Source: Sideroxyarcus emersonii (GTDB lineage: Bacteria > Pseudomonadota > Gammaproteobacteria > Burkholderiales > Gallionellaceae). Taken from it: a stretch of DNA of 64,000 nucleotides. A program made the translations under genes and the position numbers. Positions 24,092 through 32,816 of this stretch are shown here, one piece after another (the stretch's first letter is position 1; every line of letters starts with the position of its first letter). Under the pieces are notes generated by a model. That model was not told where the DNA came from. It did no database searches and saw only the letters and a program-made list of their open reading frames with translations. Where the stretch lies: contig NZ_AP023423.1 in assembly GCF_021654335.1 (NCBI RefSeq), positions 1,046,001-1,110,000 on the forward strand. Reading direction: 5' to 3'.

Positions 24092-26362
24092 TCAGGCTTC
24101 GGAGTCGACGAAGCGGATCGAATCGCCACCCGCTTCCTTGGCCAGGTACATCGCCTTGTCGGCCCACTTGATCAGGTCGTCCGGCGTGGCCTTGTTGCCG
24201 GTGAATACGAGCGCACCCAGGCTGGTGGTGCAATGATGGGTGACGGTCTTCTCCGGTTCCTTGTCGGTCTGGAACTTGATCGTATACGGTTCGGACACGA
24301 CCCGGCAGATCTTCTCCGCAACGCTGCGGGCCTGTGCGACCGACTGGGTTTTGCCGGTATCCAGTTCGTTCAGGACGATCACGAATTCGTCGCCGCCGAA
24401 GCGCGCGACGGTGTCCATCTGGCGTACGCAACTTTTCAGCCGGTTTGCCACTTCGACCAGCAGCAGGTCGCCGACGGCATGCCCGTACATGTCGTTTAGC
24501 GGCTTGAAGTTGTCCATGTCGAGGAACATGACTGCGGCATAACGGCCGCTGCGCATGCTGGCGGCGGCCGTTATGCCCAGGCGGTCGTTCAGCAGGCGAC
24601 GGTTGGGGAGTTGCGTCAGTGCATCGTAGAAAGCGAGATTGCGTATCTGGGCTTCCGCCAGCTTGCGTTCGGTGATGTCATGGATGATGGAGAACAGCAG
24701 CGGAGCGGTCCTGTAATGCACCGAGGACGAATGCACTTCCACGGTACGGATATCGCCATTCGCCAGGCGGTGGTCGAAGACGAAATAATCGCGATGATCG
24801 TCGATCGCATGCTGCATTTCGCGGGCGATCTCGGTTTCCGACAGCGTGTTGATGCTGCTCAGCAGCTTGCCGCGCAGGTTTTCCAGCGGGTAGCCATAGA
24901 ATCTGGCTGCTGCGGGGTTGGCGTCGACGATCATGCCGGAGCCGGGTTCGATCAGGAGCATGACGGCACTGTGCCGTTCGAACATCTGGCGGAACCGCTC
25001 TTCGCTTTCGCGCAATTCGGCCAGCATCTGCTTGCGTTCGGAAATGTCGACGAAGGTGGCGATCGCCCCCTGCATGACGCCCTTCTCCAGCAGGGGCTGC
25101 GACCAGTATTCCACGGATATGGGTTTGCCGTCCCTGGTCCAGAATACCTCGTCGATGGCGTGGATCTCCTGATTGTTGCGATAGGCGCTGTACATCCTGC
25201 ATTCCGAGGCCGGGTAGTGGCTGCCATCGGGATGGGAATGATGGATCAGCTCATGGATATGCTTGCCGATGACCTCGTCTTCGTGGTCGTAGCCGAGGAT
25301 GCGCAGGAACGCCCGGTTCACGAAGGTGCAGTTGCCGTCGGTGTCGACGCCGTATGCGCCTTCCGCCATCGAGTTGAGCAGCGAGTACATGCGCTGGTGC
25401 GATTCGCGCAAGGCGGTGACGTCCTGCACGATGCCCACCCCGCCCACGATTTTGCCGCTGCCGTTGCGCGAAGGAGCGCAGGTCATGGTCACCCACTTGT
25501 GCACTTCGCTGAGAGTGGAGGTATAAGGTCCCTCGTAATAACCCAGTTCCCCCTGCAGGGCCTGCTTCAGGGCGGGCAGGACGACCTGGTCCCTGAGCGT
25601 TTTCATGTCCAGTCCGATGAGGCGTTCGAGCGGGGCGTGCAGGATGTCGGCGAAGCGCTGGTTGCAATAGGTGATGACGAGGTCGGGGTCGTAGTGGAGG
25701 ATGCCGACGGGTGAATGGTTCAGCAGCAAACGGTAGCGTTCTTCCTCGGCTCTCGCGGCTTCCTCGCGCGTCGAGGCGGCAAGGCGCAATTCGATGTTCT
25801 CGCGAATGTGCCGGTGCATGTGGCGCAAGCTCACGATCATGAAGGCGAGATACAGCAGGCTGGCCATGCCCATCGCCTGGGAAGTGCGGTCTCCCGCGGC
25901 AAACAGGCGGACGATGGCCGGCAACAGCGCGGCGATGGAGAATCCGGTCGCGCCGATCAGGTCGGCTGCGTACGAGATCACGCCACCTGCCGTCAGGCCG
26001 GCCAGCATGAAGATGAGGAAAATCTGGTGATACGGGTCGTTGGCGGGGAACATCACGATGCCGGCCGATCCCCACACGATGCCGGCGGCGAGTACGCCGA
26101 GCCGGAATCTGTTCAGTTGTGCGCATGTGGCGGCGCTCTCGTCCAGTGCGGAGCGCTTGCAAACCACCGCCATCATGGCGCGGACGAGTGCGACCAGTAC
26201 GACCAGGGTGAGCCAGGCCACGATCACGCCAGGAGCGATCACGTCGCGCTGTACATAGGCAAGAACTGCGGCGAGCAGGGTGCTGGTAACGATGGATGCG
26301 TGACACGTGCCCAGCATTTGCCGGATCAGTGCAGCCTGTGTCGCTATCTTTTTGTCTGACAA
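24092..26362 (-). CDS. Membrane PAS-GGDEF diguanylate cyclase
   Basis: 756 residues from TTG 26362 (preceded by GGGG), giving MSDKKIATQ. An in-frame ATG at 26425 lies inside the leader hairpin with a badly spaced ribosome site. About six membrane segments (residues about 15-180) form an unnamed MASE-like sensor. Three PAS domains follow (about 205-330, 331-460, 461-580), then a GGDEF domain (about 585-750) with DMDNFKPLND and FGGDEF intact. There is no EAL domain, so it should synthesise c-di-GMP. An inserted stretch (KFQTDKEPEKTVTHHC) lies in the second half of GGDEF. Transcribed from element E. Confidence 0.9.
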   Translation of the reverse strand: MSDKKIATQAALIRQMLGTCHASIVTSTLLAAVLAYVQRDVIAPGVIVAWLTLVVLVALVRAMMAVVCKRSALDESAATCAQLNRFRLGVLAAGIVWGSAGIVMFPANDPYHQIFLIFMLAGLTAGGVISYAADLIGATGFSIAALLPAIVRLFAAGDRTSQAMGMASLLYLAFMIVSLRHMHRHIRENIELRLAASTREEAARAEEERYRLLLNHSPVGILHYDPDLVITYCNQRFADILHAPLERLIGLDMKTLRDQVVLPALKQALQGELGYYEGPYTSTLSEVHKWVTMTCAPSRNGSGKIVGGVGIVQDVTALRESHQRMYSLLNSMAEGAYGVDTDGNCTFVNRAFLRILGYDHEDEVIGKHIHELIHHSHPDGSHYPASECRMYSAYRNNQEIHAIDEVFWTRDGKPISVEYWSQPLLEKGVMQGAIATFVDISERKQMLAELRESEERFRQMFERHSAVMLLIEPGSGMIVDANPAAARFYGYPLENLRGKLLSSINTLSETEIAREMQHAIDDHRDYFVFDHRLANGDIRTVEVHSSSVHYRTAPLLFSIIHDITERKLAEAQIRNLAFYDALTQLPNRRLLNDRLGITAAASMRSGRYAAVMFLDMDNFKPLNDMYGHAVGDLLLVEVANRLKSCVRQMDTVARFGGDEFVIVLNELDTGKTQSVAQARSVAEKICRVVSEPYTIKFQTDKEPEKTVTHHCTTSLGALVFTGNKATPDDLIKWADKAMYLAKEAGGDSIRFVDSEA

Positions 26363-26434
26363 GTGTTTTCCCCATTTGCAGCGGGGAGAGTTGCAGATCC
26401 CCGCGTCCCGCTGTTGCGGGACCATCGCCTTGCG

Positions 26435-26552
26435 CCAGCTCCTGTTCTGGGGATGCCGCCCCGGACCTCTTACCGTACGTGCGATGAGATGTGCCGTGGG
26501 GGGCGGATTTGCAAGTGTACGAACTGTAGGGGAGTTGGCGGTGCCGTGTCAA
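26435..26552 (-). promoter_or_regulatory. Promoter and leader element E
   Basis: -35 TTGACA (26547-26552), 17-nt spacer, -10 CTACAG (26524-26529), then TTCGTACAC, TTGCAAATCCGCCCC, CATCGCAC and GGGGCGGCATCCCC, AGAACAG to 26435. CCGCCCC and GGGGCGG form a 7-bp helix at the same place as in A and C. Downstream in the leader is a CCCGC/GCGGG hairpin (26408-26420). Confidence 0.7.
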
Positions 26553-26646
26553 TCAACGAGCGGGGGACGTGCCGGCATGTTCGCCCGCGGCGGCCTGCGA
26601 CAGAACTGTTATCATAGCGGCAGGGACAGGGTTGATATCGTTTGAC

Positions 26647-29010
26647 ATGACAATAAAAAGAATAGGTCGCTTCACCATCATTCGCGAACTTGGCCGGGGA
26701 GCCCAGGGAGCGGTCTATCTCGCATACGATCCCCAGCTGGATCGCCAGGTGGCCATCAAGACGCTGCGTCCGGGCGCCGCACAGACCGAGATCCTGTTGC
26801 GCGAGGCGCGTATCGTCAGCAAATTGCAGCACGCCAATATCGTGCCCCTGCACGACGCAGGCGAGAGCGATGGTTCGGCCTACCTGGTTTGTGCCTATAT
26901 CGAAGGCGGCACGCTGGCGACCATGCTGCAGCACGGGGCCTTGCCTGCGGTGAAGTCGGCCGAGATCGCCTGCTACCTGCTGGATGCGCTGGAATATGCC
27001 CACCAGCATGGTGTGATGCACCTCGATATCAAGCCCGCCAACATCATGATCGGACAGCGCGGCCAGCCCATGCTGACGGATTTCGGTATCGCCAGGCTGA
27101 TCCAGGGGCAGAGCGAAGCGAGCCGAGAGGTGGTCGGTTCTCCGCAATACATGGCACCGGAGAGCATCAACGGCGAAGGAGTGAATGCCAGCTCGGACCT
27201 CTATTCGCTCGGCATCGTGCTGTACGAGATGGTCACCGGGGTGGTCGCCTTCCAGGGCGAGAACGTGATGCAGATACTGAATCGCGTCGCACATGAACCC
27301 GTGGCTGCACCCTCCGCCCATAACGCCGAACTGGACGAAAAGCTGGAGGCCATCATTCTGAAATCGGTCGGCAAGCGCAGGGAAGAGCGCTATCCGGATG
27401 CGGCTGCCATGCGCGCCGCACTGAAGGAGTATCTCGGCGGGATCGGCGAGGCGGCCGCCAACGATAGCCACAGCACGCTGGATTTCCTGTTGCGGCGCAT
27501 GCGCAGCAAGAGCGATTTCCCCGCGCTGTCCAACATCATCACAGAGATCAACCAGATCGTGGCTTCGGAATCGGACAGCGCGAACAAGCTGGCACGCGTG
27601 ATCCTGCAGGATTTCGCGCTGACCAACAAGCTGCTGCGGCTGGTCAACACGGTCTCGTACGGTCAGTTCGGCGGCAACATCAGCACGATCTCCAAAGCCG
27701 TGGTGATCATGGGTTTCGAGACGGTGCGCAACATCGCGATGTCGCTGATCATGCTCGAATTCATGCAGAACAAGTCGCTGGCACACCAGCTCAAGGACGA
27801 GGTGATCGCCGCGTTCTTCGCCGGCGTGGTGGCGACGCAGCTGGCCGTGGGCCGCAACATCCGCGATGCCGAGGAGCTGATGATCTGCGCGATGTTCCAG
27901 AATCTCGGCCGCATGCTGGTGACCTACTATTTCTTCGAAGAGAGCCAGGAGATCGCGCGCTTGATCGAACAGGGGCTGACGGAGGAGCAGGCTGCGATCA
28001 AGGTGCTGGGGCTGACCCATAACGAGATCGGCATCGGGGTGGCCAGGAGCTGGAGTTTCCCGAAGCGCTTGCTGGACGGCATGGAGAAGCTGCCGCAGGG
28101 CGAAGCGGTGAAGAAGCCCAAGACCGAGGCGGAACACATGAAAGCCACGGTGAACATGGCGAACGAACTGTGCGTGATCGCCGCAGCGACGGCGACCCAG
28201 GAGAAGGCGCAGGCCTTGAACCGGCTGCGTTTGCGCTACCAGGATGCCATCGACATTTCCGAGCGCAAGCTGAACGATGCGCTGGAAAGCGGGTTGAAGG
28301 AACTGTCGCGCCGGGCGATGACGCTGGAGATCAACACGGCGCGCAGCCCGCTGGTGAAGAAGGTTCGGCAATGGAGCGGGCTCCCGGTAGAGCAGCCGGC
28401 CGCTGAACACAGGGAACAGCGCGAAGGGATGAACGGTGTGCATGGCATCGAGTCGGTCCTGAACGCGGAGGCGCAGGAAGATGCATCTGCGAGACCCGAT
28501 CCCGAGACCGTGATGGGCGCCGGCATCCAGGACGTGACCAATTCGCTGGTGGAGGATTTCAATCTCAACGATGTGTTGCTGATGGTGCTGGAGACCATCT
28601 ACCGGGGGCTGGGATTCAAGCGCGCCATCATCTGTATCCGCGACAACAAGAGCAATGCCATGGTGGCGCGCATGGGACTCGGCGAGGATGTCGATGCGGT
28701 GATCCCGCGTTTCCGTTTCAACCTGGCGTTCGAACCGGATGTGTTCCATCTGGCGGTCGACAAGGGCGTCGATATCGTGATCGAGGACCTGCGCGCGGAG
28801 AGCATCGCGAGCAAGGTGCCGGCATGGTACCGGGGACTGATCGATGCGCAGAGTTTCATCCTGCTGCCCATCGTCATCAACAAGAAGACGCTCGGCCTGT
28901 TTTATGCCGACATGCAACAGGCCAACAGCCTGAAACTCTCGGAGCGCCAGTTGTCCCTGTTGCGCACTCTGCGCAACCAGGCGGTGTTGGCCATCAAGCA
29001 GAAGATGTAG
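26647..29010 (+). CDS. Ser/Thr protein kinase-HDOD-GAF fusion
   Basis: 787 residues from ATG 26647. The kinase domain (about 9-270) has the Gly loop GRGAQGAVY (16-24), catalytic Lys38 in VAIK, Glu53, HLDIKPAN (125-132; Asp127 present, the usual HRD Arg replaced by Leu), DFG (145-147) and APE. An HDOD domain (about 290-490; LSNIITEINQIV, LVNTVSYGQFGG, AVVIMGFETVRNIAMSL) follows, then a GAF domain (about 630-785). It has no membrane segment. The substrate is unknown. HDOD and GAF suggest a cytoplasmic hub linking phosphorylation to signalling or cyclic-nucleotide input; that is inference. It is divergent from the diguanylate cyclase, and djlA follows 91 nt downstream. Confidence 0.92.
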   Translation: MTIKRIGRFTIIRELGRGAQGAVYLAYDPQLDRQVAIKTLRPGAAQTEILLREARIVSKLQHANIVPLHDAGESDGSAYLVCAYIEGGTLATMLQHGALPAVKSAEIACYLLDALEYAHQHGVMHLDIKPANIMIGQRGQPMLTDFGIARLIQGQSEASREVVGSPQYMAPESINGEGVNASSDLYSLGIVLYEMVTGVVAFQGENVMQILNRVAHEPVAAPSAHNAELDEKLEAIILKSVGKRREERYPDAAAMRAALKEYLGGIGEAAANDSHSTLDFLLRRMRSKSDFPALSNIITEINQIVASESDSANKLARVILQDFALTNKLLRLVNTVSYGQFGGNISTISKAVVIMGFETVRNIAMSLIMLEFMQNKSLAHQLKDEVIAAFFAGVVATQLAVGRNIRDAEELMICAMFQNLGRMLVTYYFFEESQEIARLIEQGLTEEQAAIKVLGLTHNEIGIGVARSWSFPKRLLDGMEKLPQGEAVKKPKTEAEHMKATVNMANELCVIAAATATQEKAQALNRLRLRYQDAIDISERKLNDALESGLKELSRRAMTLEINTARSPLVKKVRQWSGLPVEQPAAEHREQREGMNGVHGIESVLNAEAQEDASARPDPETVMGAGIQDVTNSLVEDFNLNDVLLMVLETIYRGLGFKRAIICIRDNKSNAMVARMGLGEDVDAVIPRFRFNLAFEPDVFHLAVDKGVDIVIEDLRAESIASKVPAWYRGLIDAQSFILLPIVINKKTLGLFYADMQQANSLKLSERQLSLLRTLRNQAVLAIKQKM

Positions 29011-29046
29011 CAGCCGCGCATGGGCTCCGCCCCGCCGGGGCGAGGG

Positions 29047-29052
29047 TATAAT
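29047..29052 (+). promoter_or_regulatory. -10 element TATAAT of djlA
   Basis: Perfect TATAAT that overlaps the first in-frame ATG (29051), which is why that ATG is not the start. No convincing -35. A CGCCCC/GGGGCG hairpin (29028-29042) sits just upstream. Confidence 0.45.
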
Positions 29053-29101
29053 GCGCCCCCTTTTTGCGGCTGCCGGCCGCGCGTTCATTTCTGGAGTTGC
29101 C

Positions 29102-29875
29102 TTGTTCAAACTTATCGGTGTCGTTGCGGGTTATTGGCTGCTTGGTTTCTGGGGCGGCCTGCTGGGATTTTTCATCGGTTCATTCATCGATCGCGTCAGG
29201 GTGTACGGCTCGGGCGGCATGAATCCGCTGCAGAACGCATTGCGCCAGGCGGTGTTCCTGGAGACCGTGTTCATCTCGATGGGCAAGCTGGCCAAGGCGG
29301 ACGGGCACGTGTCGCAGGATGAGATCGACCATGTCGAACAGTTCATGCAGAAGCTCGGCATGTCCGCCGAGCATCGGCTGCAGGCGATCGCCCTGTTCAA
29401 GCAGGGGGCCGACCCGGCCTTCGACATCGCGCCGACCTATGCGCGGTTCATGGCCGTTTGCGGGCACACGCGGAACCTGAAGGATGTGCTGCTGGTGTAC
29501 CTGATCGTGATGGCGCTGGCGGACGGCCATTTCCACCCGGCCGAAGAGGCGTTGCTGATCGACATCGCCGCACGCCTCGGCTACGACCAGGCGACCTTCC
29601 GCCGCATGATGGACATGGTGTTGAACCAGAGCCATTTTGCCGGCCAGCAGGCCGACCCGGCCGCTGCGCTGAACGATGCCTACAAGGCGCTGGGCGTGAG
29701 CAAAGACAGCAGCGATACCGAGATCAAGCGCGCCTACCGCAAACTGATGAGCCAGTATCATCCCGACAAGCTGATCGGGCAGGGCATGCCGGAGGATATG
29801 GTCGCCATGGCGACCGAGCAGGCCAAGGAGATCCAGGTCGCCTACGACCTGATCAAGAAGAGCCGCAACCTCTGA
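29102..29875 (+). CDS. djlA: Co-chaperone DjlA (membrane-anchored J-domain protein)
   Basis: 257 residues from TTG 29102 (CTGGAG 6 nt before). ATG 29051 lies inside the promoter -10. A single N-terminal membrane segment with the Gly-rich dimerisation pattern (GVVAGYWLLGFWGGLLGFFIG) is followed by a TerB-like central domain (about 50-165; MGKLAKADGHVSQDEI, MALADGHFHPAEEALL). The C-terminal J-domain (about 190-257) has the HPD motif in SQYHPDKLIG. It stimulates DnaK at the inner membrane. Its downstream neighbour is on the opposite strand, 9 nt away. Confidence 0.93.
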   Translation: MFKLIGVVAGYWLLGFWGGLLGFFIGSFIDRVRVYGSGGMNPLQNALRQAVFLETVFISMGKLAKADGHVSQDEIDHVEQFMQKLGMSAEHRLQAIALFKQGADPAFDIAPTYARFMAVCGHTRNLKDVLLVYLIVMALADGHFHPAEEALLIDIAARLGYDQATFRRMMDMVLNQSHFAGQQADPAAALNDAYKALGVSKDSSDTEIKRAYRKLMSQYHPDKLIGQGMPEDMVAMATEQAKEIQVAYDLIKKSRNL

Positions 29876-29884
29876 GCCTGGCGG

Positions 29885-30700
29885 TCATTTCCTGCGCGCA
29901 AACGACACCAGTTCGCCTTGCGACGCGATGTCCACCTGCAGGAAGCCGAACTTGTTCACTTTGATTTCTGCGGGTTGCGGTGCTCGGTCCGCCATCAGGT
30001 AAACGCCGGCCCCCGTTTGCGGGTTGAAGATCATCTTGAGTTCGTCGACCGTTCCGGATTCCCTGATCTTGCCCCCGTTCCTGGGGGCGGTATCGAAGAA
30101 GGCCACCATCTGCGCCCCGGATTGATAGATCTTCAGGTCGAAATCCTCGTTGTACCAGATGCCGCTGAGCGCATTTGCGGCGGTCTCCTTGTAATCCGCG
30201 CTCTTTCTTTCCCATAGCGGCACGACGTGGTTCACGTTCTTCAGGTACAGGCCGCTCTGTTCATAGCGGTTGTACTGGACGGGGATCATGGTCGTGGTGG
30301 TGCCGTAACTGTACGAGGTGCCGTAGAACGGTGCATTGCCGCTGAAGCCGCTGACGTACGAGGTGCTGTTGGTGGGGGCGATGGCGGGCACGAAAGATGT
30401 CTGCCTGCCCCTGAACTGCGAGGTGGTCACGAACACGTCGGCGCCTATCGATTTGGCGAATCCGACGGAGGCTCGCGGATCCTCGTATGCGCCATTGAAT
30501 TCGGAGCGGCCGATGATCAGGAAATCGCTGTAGAGCAATTCGTATATGTCGCGGATGTTGACGTTGCGGTATTCGAACAGCAGCACGTTCGTGGTGGGCG
30601 GGTACCTGGCGGGTGCGGCCTGCCGGTAGGATTCCTGGTGCTGCAATGTCGCACAAGCCGCCAGCGAGGCCAGCATCAGTATCGCGATCAGTCTTCTCAT
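29885..30700 (-). CDS. Lipoprotein of unknown function
   Basis: 271 residues from ATG 30700 (AAGGAGAAG ribosome site). The signal sequence ends in a LAAC lipobox with Cys16. The mature part has an N-terminal alpha/beta region (LLFEYRNVNIRDIYELLY, DFLIIGRSEFNG, SIGADVFVTTS), a loop very rich in Ser, Thr, Tyr and Gly (about 95-145), and a C-terminal beta-rich region (IWYNEDFDLKIYQSGAQMVAFFD, FGFLQVDIASQGELVSFAR). I recognise no family. It converges on djlA. The Tyr/Thr-rich loop suggests a surface-exposed disordered segment; this is inference. Confidence 0.6.
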   Translation of the reverse strand: MRRLIAILMLASLAACATLQHQESYRQAAPARYPPTTNVLLFEYRNVNIRDIYELLYSDFLIIGRSEFNGAYEDPRASVGFAKSIGADVFVTTSQFRGRQTSFVPAIAPTNSTSYVSGFSGNAPFYGTSYSYGTTTTMIPVQYNRYEQSGLYLKNVNHVVPLWERKSADYKETAANALSGIWYNEDFDLKIYQSGAQMVAFFDTAPRNGGKIRESGTVDELKMIFNPQTGAGVYLMADRAPQPAEIKVNKFGFLQVDIASQGELVSFARRK

Positions 30701-30807
30701 GTTCGCTTCTCCTTGCGTGCATGGTGTGCATGGCATTCTAACTCGCCGGCAGGACGGCAGCATGCCTGGTCCTGCCCGGCGCACATGGCCTGGCATGCCG
30801 GCCGACA

Positions 30808-30836
30808 TGGACAAGCACGGCATTGGCTTATATAGT
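30808..30836 (+). promoter_or_regulatory. Sigma-70-type promoter of the MASE1-PAS-GGDEF gene
   Basis: -35 TGGACA (30808-30813), 17-nt spacer, -10 TATAGT (30831-30836). Each hexamer matches the consensus at 5 of 6 positions. It is 80 nt before the start codon. Confidence 0.6.
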
Positions 30837-30916
30837 CCGGCCACACCTCAGTGGCTGGTCAAACAAGAAGAGGTGGTCGGAGGGGTGGTGTGGACTTGCA
30901 CGTCGAAGCGTGAGAG

Positions 30917-32665
30917 GTGAAGGTGCCATACATTGCCAAATCTGCCGGTCTGGTCATTGCCTACCTTGCCTTGGCCAAGATAGGCCTGGTGTTCGGCGCG
31001 GTGAGCAGCAGTGCCACGATCTTCTGGCCGCCGGGCGGGCTGGTGCTGGTGGCGTTGCTGCTGGGCGGCGGGCGCTACCTGCCGGCGGTATTCCTGGGGG
31101 CCTACCTCACCACCGTGATGATCCATGCGCCGCTGATCTTTGCTGCGGCATTCTCGGTCGGGGCTACGCTGAAGGCCTACGTAGGCTATAGCCTGATCAG
31201 GCGTTACGGCAATCTCGATCTTTCTTTGAGCCGCCTGCGCGACCTTTACCTGCTCATCCTGCTGGGCGGGGTGGTCCCGTCCCTCATCAGTGCCGTGCTC
31301 AGCCCGCTGGGGCTGCTGGCATCGGGCATGGTCACCCGCGATATCCTGCACGACGTCATGTGGCAATGGTGGCGGGCCGACGTCCTGGGTATCGCTTTTG
31401 TTGCCCCGATCATCCTGGTGTTCGCCAGGCAGCAGTCGAGATTCTTCAAGGTTCGCAGGACCTGGGAAATGGGGGCGTTGTGGGTGCTCTCCTTTGTCGT
31501 CGGGCAGAACATCTTCCTCGGCTGGAGGCTGCCCGGCATCACCCTCAACGAGCCGCTGGGGCTGACCTGGGTCTATCCGCTGCTGATCTGGGCCGGCCTG
31601 CGTACCGGCAGGAGGAACACCGCGCTGATCCAGGTGATGTTCATGACCCAGGTCCTCGCCGGAGCCTACCTGCAGACGGGCTATTTCGCCGACGATTTCG
31701 TGCGTTACGGCATGGCCAACTTCTGGCTGTTCGCGATGCTGCTGGCAGTCGCGGGCATGGCGTTGTCCATCCTGTCCACGGCGCAGCGCAAGGCGATGCA
31801 CCAGATCGCCCTGAACGCCAAGGTGTCTGCCGTGAGCAGCGACGGCATCGTCATCGTGGGTGCCGATAACCGCATCGAGGAAACCAATCCGGCTTTTACT
31901 ACGCTGACCGGTTACACGCGCGAGGAGGTGCTCGGCAAGGATCCGCGCTTGCTGGCTTCCGGCAAGCACGAGCGCGAGTTCTATGCGGACATGTGGCAGG
32001 TACTGCTTGCAACCGGCCATTGGGAAGGAGAAATATGGAATCGCCGCAAGGATGGCGAGGCCTATCTGGAACAACTGTCCATCCATACGCTCAAGGACGC
32101 GCAGGGCAAGGTGGTCAACCGCATCGGCATCTTTTCCGATATCACGCAGATGAAGGCGGAACAGGAAACGGTGGCGCATCACGCGCAGCACGATTTCCTT
32201 ACCGGGCTGCCCAACCGCCTGCTGTTCCGCGACCGCTTCAACCAGCAACTGGCAGTTGCGAAGCGCTATTCCAAGAAATTCGCGGTCATGTATATCGACC
32301 TGGACCGGTTCAAGCCGGTGAACGATACGCTGGGGCATCAGGTCGGGGACCAGCTGCTGATGGCGGTGGCGGACAGGCTGAAATCGCTGGTGCGCGAGAT
32401 CGATACCGTCTCGCGCTTCGGCGGCGACGAATTCGCGATCCTGGTCTCGGAGGTCATGACGCAGAAAGACGTGACGAACCTGGCCGAAAAGATCCAGGCG
32501 GCATTGCGCCAGCCCTTTGTTCTCGAGAGCCATACGGTCAACATCTCGGGCAGTCTGGGCATCGCGATCTATCCGGACGATGGCTTCGATATGGAAACCA
32601 TCCTGAACAACGCCGATACGGCGATGTACCAGGCCAAGCACGGTGACGCAAGGGACCGTGGCTGA
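30917..32665 (+). CDS. MASE1-PAS-GGDEF diguanylate cyclase
   Basis: 582 residues from GTG 30917 (GTG 30923 is an alternative with AGAGGTGA close by). Eight or so membrane segments (about 5-285) match the MASE1 sensor, with AKIGLVFGAVSSSATIFWPPGG at the start. One PAS domain (about 300-410; GIVIVGADNRIEETNPAF, GYTREEVLGKDPRLL) and a GGDEF domain (about 415-578) follow, with YIDLDRFKPVND and FGGDEF intact. It should make c-di-GMP in response to an unknown membrane or redox signal. It is monocistronic, followed by the efflux operon. Confidence 0.92.
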   Translation: MKVPYIAKSAGLVIAYLALAKIGLVFGAVSSSATIFWPPGGLVLVALLLGGGRYLPAVFLGAYLTTVMIHAPLIFAAAFSVGATLKAYVGYSLIRRYGNLDLSLSRLRDLYLLILLGGVVPSLISAVLSPLGLLASGMVTRDILHDVMWQWWRADVLGIAFVAPIILVFARQQSRFFKVRRTWEMGALWVLSFVVGQNIFLGWRLPGITLNEPLGLTWVYPLLIWAGLRTGRRNTALIQVMFMTQVLAGAYLQTGYFADDFVRYGMANFWLFAMLLAVAGMALSILSTAQRKAMHQIALNAKVSAVSSDGIVIVGADNRIEETNPAFTTLTGYTREEVLGKDPRLLASGKHEREFYADMWQVLLATGHWEGEIWNRRKDGEAYLEQLSIHTLKDAQGKVVNRIGIFSDITQMKAEQETVAHHAQHDFLTGLPNRLLFRDRFNQQLAVAKRYSKKFAVMYIDLDRFKPVNDTLGHQVGDQLLMAVADRLKSLVREIDTVSRFGGDEFAILVSEVMTQKDVTNLAEKIQAALRQPFVLESHTVNISGSLGIAIYPDDGFDMETILNNADTAMYQAKHGDARDRG

Positions 32666-32741
32666 TGCGCCGGGTTGGGTCTAAACCCTGTTCGCATGTC
32701 TTGTACTCGCGATGCCTGGATAGCAGAATCGAAAATAAATG

Positions 32742-32789
32742 TTATCCTGCTAACTATTATCTTGCTAACGATAATGTTATCCTGTTGGC
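32742..32789 (+). promoter_or_regulatory. Operator-like tandem repeats upstream of the RND efflux operon
   Basis: Three copies of a 13-mer: TTATCCTGCTAAC (32742-32754), TTATCTTGCTAAC (32757-32769) and TTATCCTGTTGGC (32777-32789), spaced 15 and 20 nt. GATAA-TG-TTATC (32770-32781) is a palindrome spanning the second and third copies. The region is AT-rich against its surroundings. It lies 28 nt before the adaptor gene and probably binds a regulator that controls the pump; no regulator gene is adjacent. Confidence 0.55.
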
Positions 32790-32816
32790 CATTCAGAATC
32801 CGGTCGGAGATTTCAG

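Noticed and set aside
26435..26510. GCACGTACGGT and following bases in leader E resemble the end of a group II intron (domain V area)
   Set aside because: Only about 11 bases match, the GAAA-type domain V hairpin is absent, copies A and C do not keep the similarity, and no maturase gene is near.
29051..29101. ATG 29051 as start of djlA
   Set aside because: It overlaps the TATAAT -10 element and would add an N-terminal piece before the membrane segment; TTG 29102 fits the family start.
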